A DNA stretch of 64,000 bases, taken from Pirellula sp. SH-Sr6A (GTDB lineage: Bacteria > Planctomycetota > Planctomycetia > Pirellulales > Pirellulaceae). Location of the stretch: NCBI RefSeq assembly GCF_001610875.1, contig NZ_CP011272.1:694397-758396 (forward strand). The letters are read 5' to 3'. Shown piece after piece: positions 1-8,606 of the stretch (within the stretch, counting starts at the first letter, position 1; each line of letters begins with the position of its first letter). A program made the position numbers and the translations under genes. The notes under the pieces were generated by a model. The model saw only the letters and a program-made list of their open reading frames with translations. It did not search any database and was not told where the DNA came from.

Positions 1-1
1 C

Positions 2-1258
2 CGAACGGAATACGCCGACGCCCTGACTCGGTTGGCCAATGCTCGAGGAGGTGCTCCATATTTCCCCTACATTTCCAGCGGTCTTGGGAATGGTCCCTGG
101 GTGGAATTGGGCGATGGGAGTGTCAAATTGGACTTCATCGTAGGAATTGGAGTCCATGGGTTGGGCCACAGCCATCCTGCGATGTTGAACGCTACGATCG
201 ATGCCGGCCTGGAAGATACTATCATGCAGGGAAACCTGCAGCACGACGCGTACTCTTTGGCAATGTGTGAACGACTGATCGGATTGGCGAAAAAGTTTGA
301 AGCGCCGCTCGATCATTGTTTGCTCAGTACTAGCGGAGCCATGGCCAACGAGAACGCGTTGAAGATCGCATTTCATTCGCGGTTTCCTGCCACGCGGGTG
401 ATTTGTATGGACAATTGCTTTGCAGGCCGGAGCATGGCTCTGGCGCAGCTCACCGATCGCCCTGCCTATCGAATGGGGCTGCCTAAAACCCTCGATGTGG
501 ACTTCATCCCGATGTTCCATCCGTCCGATCCCGATGGCACGACGCGCGGGGCGATGGAAATGCTCCAGAAACATTTGGCTCGGCACCCCGGCGAGTACGC
601 ATGTATCTGGCTTGAGTTGGTCGCCGGTGAGGGGGGCTACTACCCAGGCACGAAAGAGTACTTCGAAGGCCTTTGCCGAGTGTGCCACGACAACAACGTT
701 TTGGTCATCTTCGATGAGGTTCAGACGTTTACCCGATTGAGCCAACCTTTCGCGTTCCAGCACTTTGGACTCGATGCTTATGCCGATCTGGTCACCCTTG
801 GAAAGATCACGCAGGTCTGCGCGACCTTGTACGGAGACCAACTCAAACCGAAGGGACCTATTCTGTCGCAGACGTTCACCGGCGCGACCGCATCCATTCG
901 GGCAGGGCTCGCAGTGCTCGATATCCTGGAAGAAAAGGGTTGCTTCGGCGAAAAAGGTTGGAACATGGAACGCCACGTCTACTTTGCCAAGAAGCTACAG
1001 GCTTTGGCCGAACGAAATCCGGGCAAGCTCTCCGGGCCTTATGGTGAAGGGATGATGATTGCCTTCACGCCGGGCGATGGTTCGGCAGAAACCGCGAAGA
1101 CGATGTTGCAGCGACTGTACGATTTAGGATTGATGGGATTCCTAGCGGGCAGCAACCCTAATAGAATCAGGTTCTTACCCCCTCCGGGAATCACCACCCA
1201 CGAGCATATCGATATCGCTTGCGAGATCATCGAGCGCGCCCTCTCGGAAAGCAATTAA
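2..1258 (+). CDS. Class III PLP-dependent aminotransferase, 5' end outside the window
   Basis: This is a pyridoxal-phosphate aminotransferase of the acetylornithine/4-aminobutyrate (class III) family, which moves an amino group from an omega-amino substrate to a keto acid. The reading frame is open back to the first bases of the window, so the start codon lies outside; a TTG at 32 is probably internal. Visible family features are the SGAMANENALK cofactor-phosphate region, the IFDEVQT aspartate that contacts the pyridine nitrogen, and a lysine in LGKITQ (codon at 803) in the Schiff-base position. The C-terminal small domain is complete. The substrate cannot be told from sequence. The next gene starts 10 nt after the stop behind an AAGGA, so the two are probably co-transcribed. 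Confidence 0.85.
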   Translation, partial: RTEYADALTRLANARGGAPYFPYISSGLGNGPWVELGDGSVKLDFIVGIGVHGLGHSHPAMLNATIDAGLEDTIMQGNLQHDAYSLAMCERLIGLAKKFEAPLDHCLLSTSGAMANENALKIAFHSRFPATRVICMDNCFAGRSMALAQLTDRPAYRMGLPKTLDVDFIPMFHPSDPDGTTRGAMEMLQKHLARHPGEYACIWLELVAGEGGYYPGTKEYFEGLCRVCHDNNVLVIFDEVQTFTRLSQPFAFQHFGLDAYADLVTLGKITQVCATLYGDQLKPKGPILSQTFTGATASIRAGLAVLDILEEKGCFGEKGWNMERHVYFAKKLQALAERNPGKLSGPYGEGMMIAFTPGDGSAETAKTMLQRLYDLGLMGFLAGSNPNRIRFLPPPGITTHEHIDIACEIIERALSESN

Positions 1259-1268
1259 GGAAAACGGC

Positions 1269-1865
1269 ATGTCGAGTCCCGCGAAAACAGGGAAGTCGGA
1301 AACATTGGTCGAGGCGGATGGATGCCAAATCGACCTCAGGAACCCCTACTTGGCTGCGTTGTTGGCGTTCCTAATCCCCGGCGCAGGGCATTTCTATCAA
1401 GGAAGAACGAATAAGGCCTATCTCTACGCTGCCTGTATTCTGGGGCTCTTTTTTCTGGGCTTATTCTTGGGACAGGGCCGAGTGGTCTACGCTTCCTGGT
1501 CTCCCGAGGATTACCGCATTCAGTTTCCCGCTCAAATGTGTGTAGGGCTGCCGGCGTTTCCCGCTTTGGTGCAAGCCATCGTTCAATCGGATGACGAGGA
1601 AGCCGGCTCTGGCCGCGGTCGCCTTAGCCCAGCCCGCCTCAATACGATTCCAACGGAACCGTCGGAGTGGAAATGGTCAGAATTTATGGCGCCCCCACGA
1701 GACTTGAATGTCCTTTCCCAATGGCATTACGAGGGATCTGCCGGATTTGAGCTTGGTACTCTTTTCACAGCGGTTGCTGGCCTCCTGAACTTACTTGCGA
1801 TTTTCGACGCGTTTGCCGGTCCTATGCCTTTACCGCATTCGCCCGAGCGCCGGAAAAAATCGTAA
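1269..1865 (+). CDS. Small multi-pass membrane protein, DUF6677-like
   Basis: A 198-residue membrane protein of unknown function. Residues about 27-67 hold two hydrophobic helices with the motif PGAGHFYQG between them, which resembles TM2-type and DUF6677 proteins common in planctomycetes. A further hydrophobic segment lies near residues 160-182, and the tail is basic (ERRKKS). The middle part is hydrophilic with acidic and proline-rich stretches. The ATG at 1269 follows an AAGGA site placed 7 nt upstream, and the gene sits between the aminotransferase (10 nt gap) and larE (19 nt gap), so it is probably part of one operon. The function is not known to me; the family name is recognition from the helix motif rather than a search result. 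Confidence 0.75.
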   Translation: MSSPAKTGKSETLVEADGCQIDLRNPYLAALLAFLIPGAGHFYQGRTNKAYLYAACILGLFFLGLFLGQGRVVYASWSPEDYRIQFPAQMCVGLPAFPALVQAIVQSDDEEAGSGRGRLSPARLNTIPTEPSEWKWSEFMAPPRDLNVLSQWHYEGSAGFELGTLFTAVAGLLNLLAIFDAFAGPMPLPHSPERRKKS

Positions 1866-1884
1866 TCAATCTGGGAGCGGAGCC

Positions 1885-2742
1885 ATGAACGAAGCGGAGC
1901 TCCATGCCGATGCCGATGCGTTGGCACGACGACTCATCTCTCATGTTGGTTCTTGGAGCGACGCTGTCGTTGCCTTTTCCGGCGGCGTGGATAGCGCGGT
2001 GGTCGCGGCCGCTTGCTACCGCGCGCTCGGTGCTCGCGCCGTCGCCATCACGGGAATCGGACCTGCCGTTTCCACGTCGGAACTCGCCGATGCGAGATCG
2101 GTCGCAGCCCAGATAGGGATTCGGCATGTGGAGCTTCCGACCGAAGAAATCGAGGATCCGCAATATGTTCGCAATGACGCGCGGCGCTGCTTCCATTGCA
2201 AAAAGAACTTGTACGGCGTGCTGAGGGATTGGGCTTGGAGATCCGGTTTCACCACGATCGCTTCCGGCACCAATCGAGAGGACTTGGGTGACTATCGCCC
2301 CGGCCTACAAGCCGCAGCGCAATTCGAGGTTCGATCGCCATTGGCGGATCTGGGAATTGGAAAAGATCAAGTCCGAGGGATCGCGATCCATTGGGGGCTC
2401 CCTATAGCTTCCAAGCCCGCATCCCCCTGTTTGGCAAGTCGCATCGCCTACGGCGAATCGGTAACGCTCGAACGTTTGGGACGCGTTGAAAACGCCGAGT
2501 CTTTTTTGCGGTCCCATGGATTCAGCGATGTCCGAGCACGTATCCATGCGGACGATCTGTTGAGACTGGAGATCCATCGAGAGGATTGGGCTCGCCTCCT
2601 AGATCCCAATACCAGTCGACAAATTGGCGACTTTATGGAGTCGTTAGGATTTCGTTTTGTGACAATGGACCTGATGTCTCGCCAGAGCGGCTCTCTGAAT
2701 CGTGTTCTTCCGATTTTGAGGGGTGTTGACTCCACCACGTAG
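1885..2742 (+). CDS. larE: LarE-type sulfur transferase (nickel-pincer cofactor synthesis)
   Basis: LarE adenylates the pyridinium biscarboxylate precursor and inserts sulfur to build the nickel-pincer nucleotide used by lactate racemase and relatives. The 285-residue protein has the N-type PP-loop FSGGVDSA at 31-38, GTNREDLGDYRPG near 128-140, and the LarE block KPASPCLASRIAYG at 177-190. The start at 1885 is chosen because of the purine-rich GGAGCGGAG just upstream; an upstream extension would overlap the preceding gene. Besides C182 there is a C102-x2-C105 pair, so three cysteines are available (see findings). No larA, larB or larC is present in this window. The 3' end overlaps the convergent transporter gene by 110 nt. 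Confidence 0.88.
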   Translation: MNEAELHADADALARRLISHVGSWSDAVVAFSGGVDSAVVAAACYRALGARAVAITGIGPAVSTSELADARSVAAQIGIRHVELPTEEIEDPQYVRNDARRCFHCKKNLYGVLRDWAWRSGFTTIASGTNREDLGDYRPGLQAAAQFEVRSPLADLGIGKDQVRGIAIHWGLPIASKPASPCLASRIAYGESVTLERLGRVENAESFLRSHGFSDVRARIHADDLLRLEIHREDWARLLDPNTSRQIGDFMESLGFRFVTMDLMSRQSGSLNRVLPILRGVDSTT

Positions 2743-3868
2743 CGAGCAGGGAACCGGTGATGTTCATCACCGGTGCGAAAACAGCCGGCGCAATAGCGGC
2801 GTTCGCATTTTTCAATACGTTGGTCGCCAAGTTCGCTGCCATTCCACCGTTCTGGAGGCCCACCTCGATCGCGATGGTACGCGCGTCCACGACATTCAAT
2901 CCCGCGGCGCGCGCTCCCCAATATCCGAGCGAGTAACCTAAGCAATTGTGCAGCAACACCCCTACCAATAAGAGCCAGCCCATCGACTGAAGTGCTTCGT
3001 GGGAGTTGGCGGCGATGATCGTGCATATCCAACAAATGGCGACAATGGAAACGACGGCAAGCCCCGACTCCAACGCTTTGGTTTGCCAACGCATACGCGT
3101 AAGAAATTGATTCACGATCAACCCAGCCACCACCGGGCCAACAACCGTCAGGGCGATACTTCGCATCATGTCCCAATAATTGACCGGAACTGTTTGCCCT
3201 GCCAGCAAGAACATCATGAGCGGCGTCATCAAGGGTGCCGCCAAGGTCGTGCACGCGGTCATCGTAACCGATAGCGCGACATTCCCACGCGCTAGATAAG
3301 TGACCACGTTCGAGGAAACGCCTCCAGGGCAAGACCCCGTTAGGATCACACCGGCTGCAATTTCAGGAGGGAACCCCAACCACTTTGCAACAGACCAACC
3401 TAAGAGCGGCATGACACTAAACTGCAAAACGAATCCGGTCGCGACACCCTTTGGCATTCTCAGTACGCGCCGAAAATCGTGGAGCGTTAAGGTTGCTCCC
3501 ATCCCGAACATGGCGAGCGAGATCAACCAGCTAATCTGATCGATTCCCCGGATGGGCTCGCTCCAGCCAGGAACGTTCATCAGTAGAAATCGATCGGGAT
3601 AAAAAACTCCGACGACCACCCCCGCAACGACCCAAACGGCGAAAGCATAGATACGTGTGCGGCGTTCGTAGGTAATCGCAATCGCGGAAGCGACCAACGC
3701 AGCGCAGAACCATGCGATGCACCGATTCGAGTCTGTCCGTATAGCGTCGTCGTCGGCGCTCGATGACAACCAGACGACGAGGCTCACGGCATAAAGCAAC
3801 GCCACGATCAAGAAAAGGATTAGCGAAAGAGGAGACAGGACTTTGGAGCGAGAGGGTGGAGAGGACAA
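2633..3868 (-). CDS. Bile acid:sodium symporter (BASS/SBF) family transporter
   Basis: A 411-residue inner-membrane transporter of the bile acid:sodium symporter fold. The typical BASS block GSCPGGVSSNVVTYLARG is present in mid-protein, followed by ALSVTMTACTTLAAPLMTPL, and about ten hydrophobic segments are visible. It probably moves an organic anion with sodium; the substrate is not deducible. The only start available is a TTG at 3868 with no clear ribosome site. The first two hydrophobic segments (residues 10-75) precede the usual BASS core, making the protein longer than many members. About 30 hydrophilic residues follow the last helix, and their codons overlap larE on the other strand by 110 nt. 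It is transcribed in the same direction as the ATP-grasp gene 91 nt upstream. Confidence 0.85.
   Translation of the reverse strand: MSSPPSRSKVLSPLSLILFLIVALLYAVSLVVWLSSSADDDAIRTDSNRCIAWFCAALVASAIAITYERRTRIYAFAVWVVAGVVVGVFYPDRFLLMNVPGWSEPIRGIDQISWLISLAMFGMGATLTLHDFRRVLRMPKGVATGFVLQFSVMPLLGWSVAKWLGFPPEIAAGVILTGSCPGGVSSNVVTYLARGNVALSVTMTACTTLAAPLMTPLMMFLLAGQTVPVNYWDMMRSIALTVVGPVVAGLIVNQFLTRMRWQTKALESGLAVVSIVAICWICTIIAANSHEALQSMGWLLLVGVLLHNCLGYSLGYWGARAAGLNVVDARTIAIEVGLQNGGMAANLATNVLKNANAAIAPAVFAPVMNITGSLLATWWSQHPSKSEEHDSESRSGETSGPLSQNEILTTP
2753..2774. terminator. Perfect hairpin just after larE, inside the antisense gene
   Basis: ACCGGTGAT at 2753-2761 and ATCACCGGT at 2766-2774 form a perfect 9-bp stem with the 4-nt loop GTTC. 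It begins 10 nt after the larE stop codon and lies within the coding sequence of the convergent transporter gene. There is no T-run after it on the plus strand, so it is not a standard intrinsic terminator. It may slow RNA polymerase or protect the larE 3' end. Confidence 0.4.
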
Positions 3869-3959
3869 GGGATCACTCGAGTGGGAAGCGACGCCGAAGC
3901 AGATGCAATGGAGGAAAGGATCGTCCTGCTGCTCTTCGAAAGGTAATGGGCTGGTCTGG

Positions 3960-5138
3960 CTAGCCTTTTAAATTGGGGATGGGAAAGGTTACCTGTTTTT
4001 CGGTTCGCTTGCAGCTAGGCCACCCTGTAGAAATTCCGAAAACACCTTCCGCCAAGGATGGACCGTAAATCTCTCTCCACCCCACATAGCTCGTGGTGAG
4101 TCGAGGGTTGATCTCGATAAGGCTCCAGGGGGCGGAGTCGAGGAATTCCTTTGGGAAATGGCCCGACCTATGCGAAGCGGTCCCGAACGCTACATTCTCT
4201 CGATGCGGTGGAATGATCATATCTAACCCAATCCAACCGCGAACGCCTTCATAAGGTGCGAGAACGGCGCGCGCCCAACTCTGTAGCGACTCGAAGCGAT
4301 CTTCCTCGATGGGGCCAAACCCACCCGAATACTGAACCGATTCCCTGCGTTCGATAGTCTGCCCCATGCAGCCGACCAACCGAGGTGGACTCTCGCCGTC
4401 AGCGATCAACGACAGGCTGGCAGGAGTTCCCGATCGCCATGGCTGAACAATCCACCGATCGACGCTCTCCACGCCAGATTCGGTTCGAAAGTGAGAACCC
4501 GCTTGCGGGCCCTCCAACCAATCTAGCAAGGACCCCGCAGAGGGAAACCACTTCATCTCCGAACAGCCTGCCCCCCACCGATCCTTGCATACCCAGCCAT
4601 CGTCCGAAATGCATTCGAGGTCGTGTCGATTCTCACGCCATTCGGCAACCCAATCGGCCACCGTCCATGTCTTCGGGTGGTGTGCCACGGACGGTAGGGA
4701 CGCTGCCATGGCTAACTTGTCCGCGCCATGCACGAGAAACATGCCCGTCGCGCCCCTAAGCGGGATCCTTTCGCGCTCCATGAATTGCGTGATGCGTTCC
4801 AGCTCTCCCCCGATTTCCGGCGCAATGACAAGCACGCGATCTGCTTTTCGCGCGGCTTCCAACCACTGCATAGAAAAACTAGCCTCGGATCTCGATGATG
4901 CATCCACCAAAGTGACTTCTGCGATGGATCTGAGAACGACGAGCTCGCTCGCGGCAACAGCTCTGGAATCGATCACCGTCGAGACGCGATGCCCGCAAAG
5001 GGCCAGATCTTCCAGCAAACACCGAAGCATCCCGAGCCCTTCCTGAAAAAGGCTTTGAAGCTCCGGGTCAGAAGGGGATTCGGACGAGGTCCCTGCAAGA
5101 CCTCCACCCGATAGAAATTCAAGAACAGCTAGTTGCAC
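3960..5138 (-). CDS. ATP-grasp domain protein, possible amino acid ligase
   Basis: A 392-residue cytosolic protein whose C-terminal half looks like an ATP-grasp ligase: an IGLDMIIPP strand is followed by SLIEINPRLTTSY, the acidic/Asn metal-binding block of that fold. The N-terminus (LEFLSGGGLAG) resembles proteins related to MfnD, the tyramine-glutamate ligase of methanofuran/methylofuran synthesis. Many planctomycetes have tetrahydromethanopterin-linked C1 genes, so a role there is possible but is only inference. The start is GTG at 5138 with GGAG five nt upstream. The upstream gene ends 12 nt before this start, so the two are probably one transcript. What is ligated to what is unknown. Confidence 0.6.
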   Translation of the reverse strand: MQLAVLEFLSGGGLAGTSSESPSDPELQSLFQEGLGMLRCLLEDLALCGHRVSTVIDSRAVAASELVVLRSIAEVTLVDASSRSEASFSMQWLEAARKADRVLVIAPEIGGELERITQFMERERIPLRGATGMFLVHGADKLAMAASLPSVAHHPKTWTVADWVAEWRENRHDLECISDDGWVCKDRWGAGCSEMKWFPSAGSLLDWLEGPQAGSHFRTESGVESVDRWIVQPWRSGTPASLSLIADGESPPRLVGCMGQTIERRESVQYSGGFGPIEEDRFESLQSWARAVLAPYEGVRGWIGLDMIIPPHRENVAFGTASHRSGHFPKEFLDSAPWSLIEINPRLTTSYVGWREIYGPSLAEGVFGISTGWPSCKRTEKQVTFPIPNLKG

Positions 5139-5150
5139 CGATTCTCCAGA

Positions 5151-6383
5151 TCAATCGAACCGGCGCAAATCCAAATTGGAATTCGCATAGTTGAGTGCAT
5201 ACCAGGTCCGCCAAGCTTCTTGATCATACCCAAAAGATTGACCGCTTATGGCGGCCAACGCGGATAAGACTCCTGCTTGATTTTCCGTGATAAGGAACTG
5301 GGAAGTGCCCCCGGTAGATTGAGAGATCCCGCCGGTTGCTTTATCCATCGCCGCTCCCCCTTGATTGACTTTCGTCACCAACGCCGAAGTCTTCAGTCGA
5401 TCTATAAGCATGGGAATGATTCGAACGTCCCCAACGGTTTCTAGATTTCTACCGGCCCGATTGATGTACTCAATATCGGGAGTTTTCGCAGGACGCAAAT
5501 CGGCAACGAAGGCTTGCATGGCAGCGATCCGGGTCCGTTCATTCGAAGCCAACGCATTGAGAACGGGGTCAACGATCACGGGGTAATCCAGTTCGCGTGC
5601 AATCTGAATGAATTGTGCGGTCGCTGAGCCTGGAGGCATACGCATCAACATCCCCAAATAAGGCTGTCCATCGTAATTGGTAATCCTCGCGCGGGCCTTG
5701 AGCTTTGTTTCCTCGATCAGCATCGTTGCCAACGCTTGATTCGCGCGCGGATCGTCGAGGTTCGCGAGAAACTGCTGCGCCTTCACGCCGGCTTGTCCGG
5801 GCTTCGAAACATTCGTAAATGCGATCCGGAGCTCTCGGAGAAAGGCGGCATCTTCTTCGCGAATCTTCTTTTTCGCCTTCTCGAGCTCGGCTGCATGCAA
5901 CGTCGTCCGCTTGCCGTCAATCACGACCAATCCAAGCCTCTTGTTCAGAGTGTCCTTGGGAAGCCATTGTCCGGATCGGCTATCGAAGACGTAACCGAGG
6001 GCTGCCCAAGACTGTCCATCGTTCGGATCCAGCTCGACGACCCGTTCAAAATGCGCCAATGCGAGAGTTCGCTGATCCCGCGCATAACATTCTCTCGCGA
6101 TCTCGCGATTGCTCTCCGCCGTATCGGGACGGGACGCCATGGACTGGATGTAGGCGGCCTCCCGTTCGGAGGTTTTGATCTCTCGGCTTATTTGTGTTTG
6201 GGGTAATTGAATAAGAACCCCTTCTTGCGTTCGAACGATGACCGAACTTTCATCCTTGTATGGGACGGCCGTTCCAGAAAGGACACCGGCGTTTTTCAAA
6301 TTCCAATTATCCGCTCGCGATAGGGATGGGATGGCAACCACTGCTCCGATGAAGAGCACGCGACTAAGCAGAGATGTTGGCAT
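5151..6383 (-). CDS. Secreted TPR-like repeat protein of unknown function
   Basis: A 410-residue protein with an N-terminal signal peptide (hydrophobic residues 4-22, cleavage near SRADN), so probably periplasmic. Residues about 90-155 form a helical pair that looks like a TPR unit (ALAHFERVVELDPNDGQSWAALGYVF). After that come alpha-helical stretches with regularly spaced Leu/Ala that could be HEAT-like (about 185-335). A Gly/Thr/Ser/Gln-rich loop (ATGGISQSTGGTSQ) precedes a conserved-looking end. I do not recognise the family further. It directly precedes the ATP-grasp gene (12 nt) and probably forms an operon with it, but the two have no obvious shared job since one is exported. Confidence 0.65.
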   Translation of the reverse strand: MPTSLLSRVLFIGAVVAIPSLSRADNWNLKNAGVLSGTAVPYKDESSVIVRTQEGVLIQLPQTQISREIKTSEREAAYIQSMASRPDTAESNREIARECYARDQRTLALAHFERVVELDPNDGQSWAALGYVFDSRSGQWLPKDTLNKRLGLVVIDGKRTTLHAAELEKAKKKIREEDAAFLRELRIAFTNVSKPGQAGVKAQQFLANLDDPRANQALATMLIEETKLKARARITNYDGQPYLGMLMRMPPGSATAQFIQIARELDYPVIVDPVLNALASNERTRIAAMQAFVADLRPAKTPDIEYINRAGRNLETVGDVRIIPMLIDRLKTSALVTKVNQGGAAMDKATGGISQSTGGTSQFLITENQAGVLSALAAISGQSFGYDQEAWRTWYALNYANSNLDLRRFD

Positions 6384-6604
6384 AGCAGATCCACGGGACT
6401 GGACGAGCGGGGGCCGGCGGAAATGCGACCGCCGTTCACAACCTCGTTATTATAGTTGCTGCGACGAGATGAAGACGTCTCGATGGAACGACAAAGGTCA
6501 AAAATCGCCTAAGCCCGCCCCGTGGAGGTACCCCAAGACTTTTAGTCACCCCACATTCGCCCCAACACCCCCGTCGGGCCGCTGACATCAGCACGACCTC
6601 GCGA

Positions 6605-7372
6605 CTACTTCCGGATGGCGGCTGCCGCGTGGACGATTGCCAGAAAGGAGTCCGCTTTCAGGGAGGCCCCACCGACAAGTGCGCCATCGATATTGGGTTG
6701 CCCCAGCAACTCCGCTGCGTTGTCAGCCTTCACACTGCCGCCGTATTGAATGACGACTTGATTCGCAACCGCAGCACCGAACTGAGAGGAGAGCAAATCG
6801 CGAATGTCGGCATGCACCTCTTCCGCTTGTGCGGGTGAAGCCGTTTTTCCGGTCCCGATCGCCCAGACAGGTTCATAGGCCAGCACGGTCTTCGCCATCT
6901 GTTCGCCGGTGAGTCCCGCGAGGGAACCTGTGCACTGTTCGCGAACAACCTTTTGCGTTTCACCCGCTTCTCGCTGCGCGAGCGTTTCTCCAACGCAGAC
7001 GATCGGAATCAGCCCAGCCTTCAAAACAGCATGCAGCTTTTCGTTGACCATTGCGTCAGTCTCGCCATACAGCGTGCGGCGTTCGCTATGGCCCAGAATC
7101 ACGTATTGGCATCCAACATCCTTCAACATCCCGCAACTGATCTCGCCAGTGAAAGCACCTTCGGCGGCCGCGGAAACATTTTGGGCCCCCAATCGAAGGC
7201 TGCTGCCTCGCAGCGTATTCCCGACTTCCTGCAAGTAAACACTGGGTGGGCAGACCGCGACGTCGACGCCGGAAACCGATGTCAAAGTCTCCATCAACTG
7301 CCGAACCAGCGATACCGAGGACTCTCGAATCAGATTCATTTTCCAGTTACCGGCAATGAAGAAAGTACGCAC
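6605..7372 (-). CDS. tpiA: Triosephosphate isomerase
   Basis: Interconverts dihydroxyacetone phosphate and glyceraldehyde 3-phosphate in glycolysis and gluconeogenesis. The 255-residue length is typical. Catalytic residues are all present: K11 in GNWKMN, H95 in LGHSERR and E167 in AYEPVWAIGTGKTA, the last beginning the mobile loop. The phosphate-binding end (YGGSVKADN, GALVGGASL) is intact. The start is GTG at 7372, with AAAGGG about ten nt upstream. The gene is divergent from parA across 236 bp, and about 220 bp without an evident gene separate its stop from the next gene on the same strand. Confidence 0.97.
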   Translation of the reverse strand: MRTFFIAGNWKMNLIRESSVSLVRQLMETLTSVSGVDVAVCPPSVYLQEVGNTLRGSSLRLGAQNVSAAAEGAFTGEISCGMLKDVGCQYVILGHSERRTLYGETDAMVNEKLHAVLKAGLIPIVCVGETLAQREAGETQKVVREQCTGSLAGLTGEQMAKTVLAYEPVWAIGTGKTASPAQAEEVHADIRDLLSSQFGAAVANQVVIQYGGSVKADNAAELLGQPNIDGALVGGASLKADSFLAIVHAAAAIRK

Positions 7373-7608
7373 CGAGAAAGCCCTTTGTTAGCGTGGAGTG
7401 AGAAAACAATTCAGGAGCAAAGAATCCCAAAATCCCCCATCTTGTCAACGGAGGAAGATTGATCTGGATTCCTTACAAGCAGGTTTGCTACCGTTCTGGC
7501 TCAAGCCGAGCGCCTTCGCCCGTCAAGGGATCGTTCCCGTCAACGTCCCGGCCCGAAGACCCAACCCAAGCTGCTGGGCTTTCCCCGTACGACGACAAGG
7601 ATGTTGAA

Positions 7609-8466
7609 ATGCGAAAAATTGCGGTGATCAATCAAAAAGGCGGAGTGGGTAAAACGACCACCACCGTCAACCTGGCTGCGGCATTGGCACAGTGTGGAAA
7701 AAAAGTTTGTGTCATCGATTTGGATCCCCAGGCACATGCATCGCTTCATTTGGGCGTTTCGACCGGGGAGCAAGACATCAGTGTCTACGATTTGCTTTGC
7801 GGAGAAGCAATGCTCTGCCACGCCCGTCGATGGGTAACCCCCGATTTGGCAGTCGTTCCCGCGAATTTGGATTTGGCCGCTGCCGAAATGGAGCTGGCAG
7901 GTGAAGTGGGACGCGAGGTGATTCTCAAAGACAAAATGGACCTCGATAACGAAGACTTCGACTTCACCATTATCGATTGCCCCCCATCTCTCGGCGTTCT
8001 CACCCTCAACGCCCTGACGGCGGTGGATGAAGTCTTTTTGCCACTACAACCTCACTTCCTCGCGCTACACGGGTTGAGCAAGCTGCTGCGAACCATCGAA
8101 ATCGTTGCAAAGCGACTGAACCCATCGCTGCACCTCGAAGGAATCGTTCTGTGCATGTACGAATCCAGTACGCGATTGGCAGCGGAAGTGAGTCGCGATG
8201 TAGAGGAATTCCTGCAACGCAATGCATCGCATAGCCCTGTCTGGGCACGCGCAAAGTTCTTCAAGTCGAAGATTCGACGCAACATTCGATTGGCGGAAGC
8301 CCCCAGTTTCGGCCAAAGCATTTTCGACTACGCGCCGAGCAGCCACGGCGCTGAGGACTATTTGTCGTTGGCATACGAAGTCCTCGCATCGGATGACGTC
8401 CGTTCGGAAATGGCGGCGATAGAGGAAACGGAACGCGCTATTGCGCCATCCGGCACGCAACGATAA
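7609..8466 (+). CDS. ParA/Soj-type partition ATPase
   Basis: A 285-residue ATPase of the ParA/MinD superfamily that binds DNA nonspecifically in its ATP dimer and positions chromosomes or other cargo. The deviant Walker A KGGVGKTT is at residues 10-17, the Walker A' aspartate is in CVIDLDPQAH, and the Walker B-like strand is FTIIDCPPSLG. The C-terminal RNIRLAEAPSFGQSIFDYAP is typical of chromosomal Soj-type ParA. ATG 7609 is chosen over an upstream extension because AAGGA lies 8 nt before it and the conserved MRKIAVINQKGG begins there. No parB or parS cluster is seen next to it, so a role in chromosome segregation is likely but not proven; cargo positioning is an alternative. Confidence 0.9.
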   Translation: MRKIAVINQKGGVGKTTTTVNLAAALAQCGKKVCVIDLDPQAHASLHLGVSTGEQDISVYDLLCGEAMLCHARRWVTPDLAVVPANLDLAAAEMELAGEVGREVILKDKMDLDNEDFDFTIIDCPPSLGVLTLNALTAVDEVFLPLQPHFLALHGLSKLLRTIEIVAKRLNPSLHLEGIVLCMYESSTRLAAEVSRDVEEFLQRNASHSPVWARAKFFKSKIRRNIRLAEAPSFGQSIFDYAPSSHGAEDYLSLAYEVLASDDVRSEMAAIEETERAIAPSGTQR

Positions 8467-8606
8467 GCGAAGTCGTTGTTGCCATGTCCCGCCCTGCAAA
8501 GCAACGCGACTTGGCAACCTACGAGGTGAATAGTCTTCTGGAGTGATCGATCGTGAAGCATCTGTACGGAAAACGAAGTATTCGTCATTCGGAAGTGCGA
8601 CGTCAA

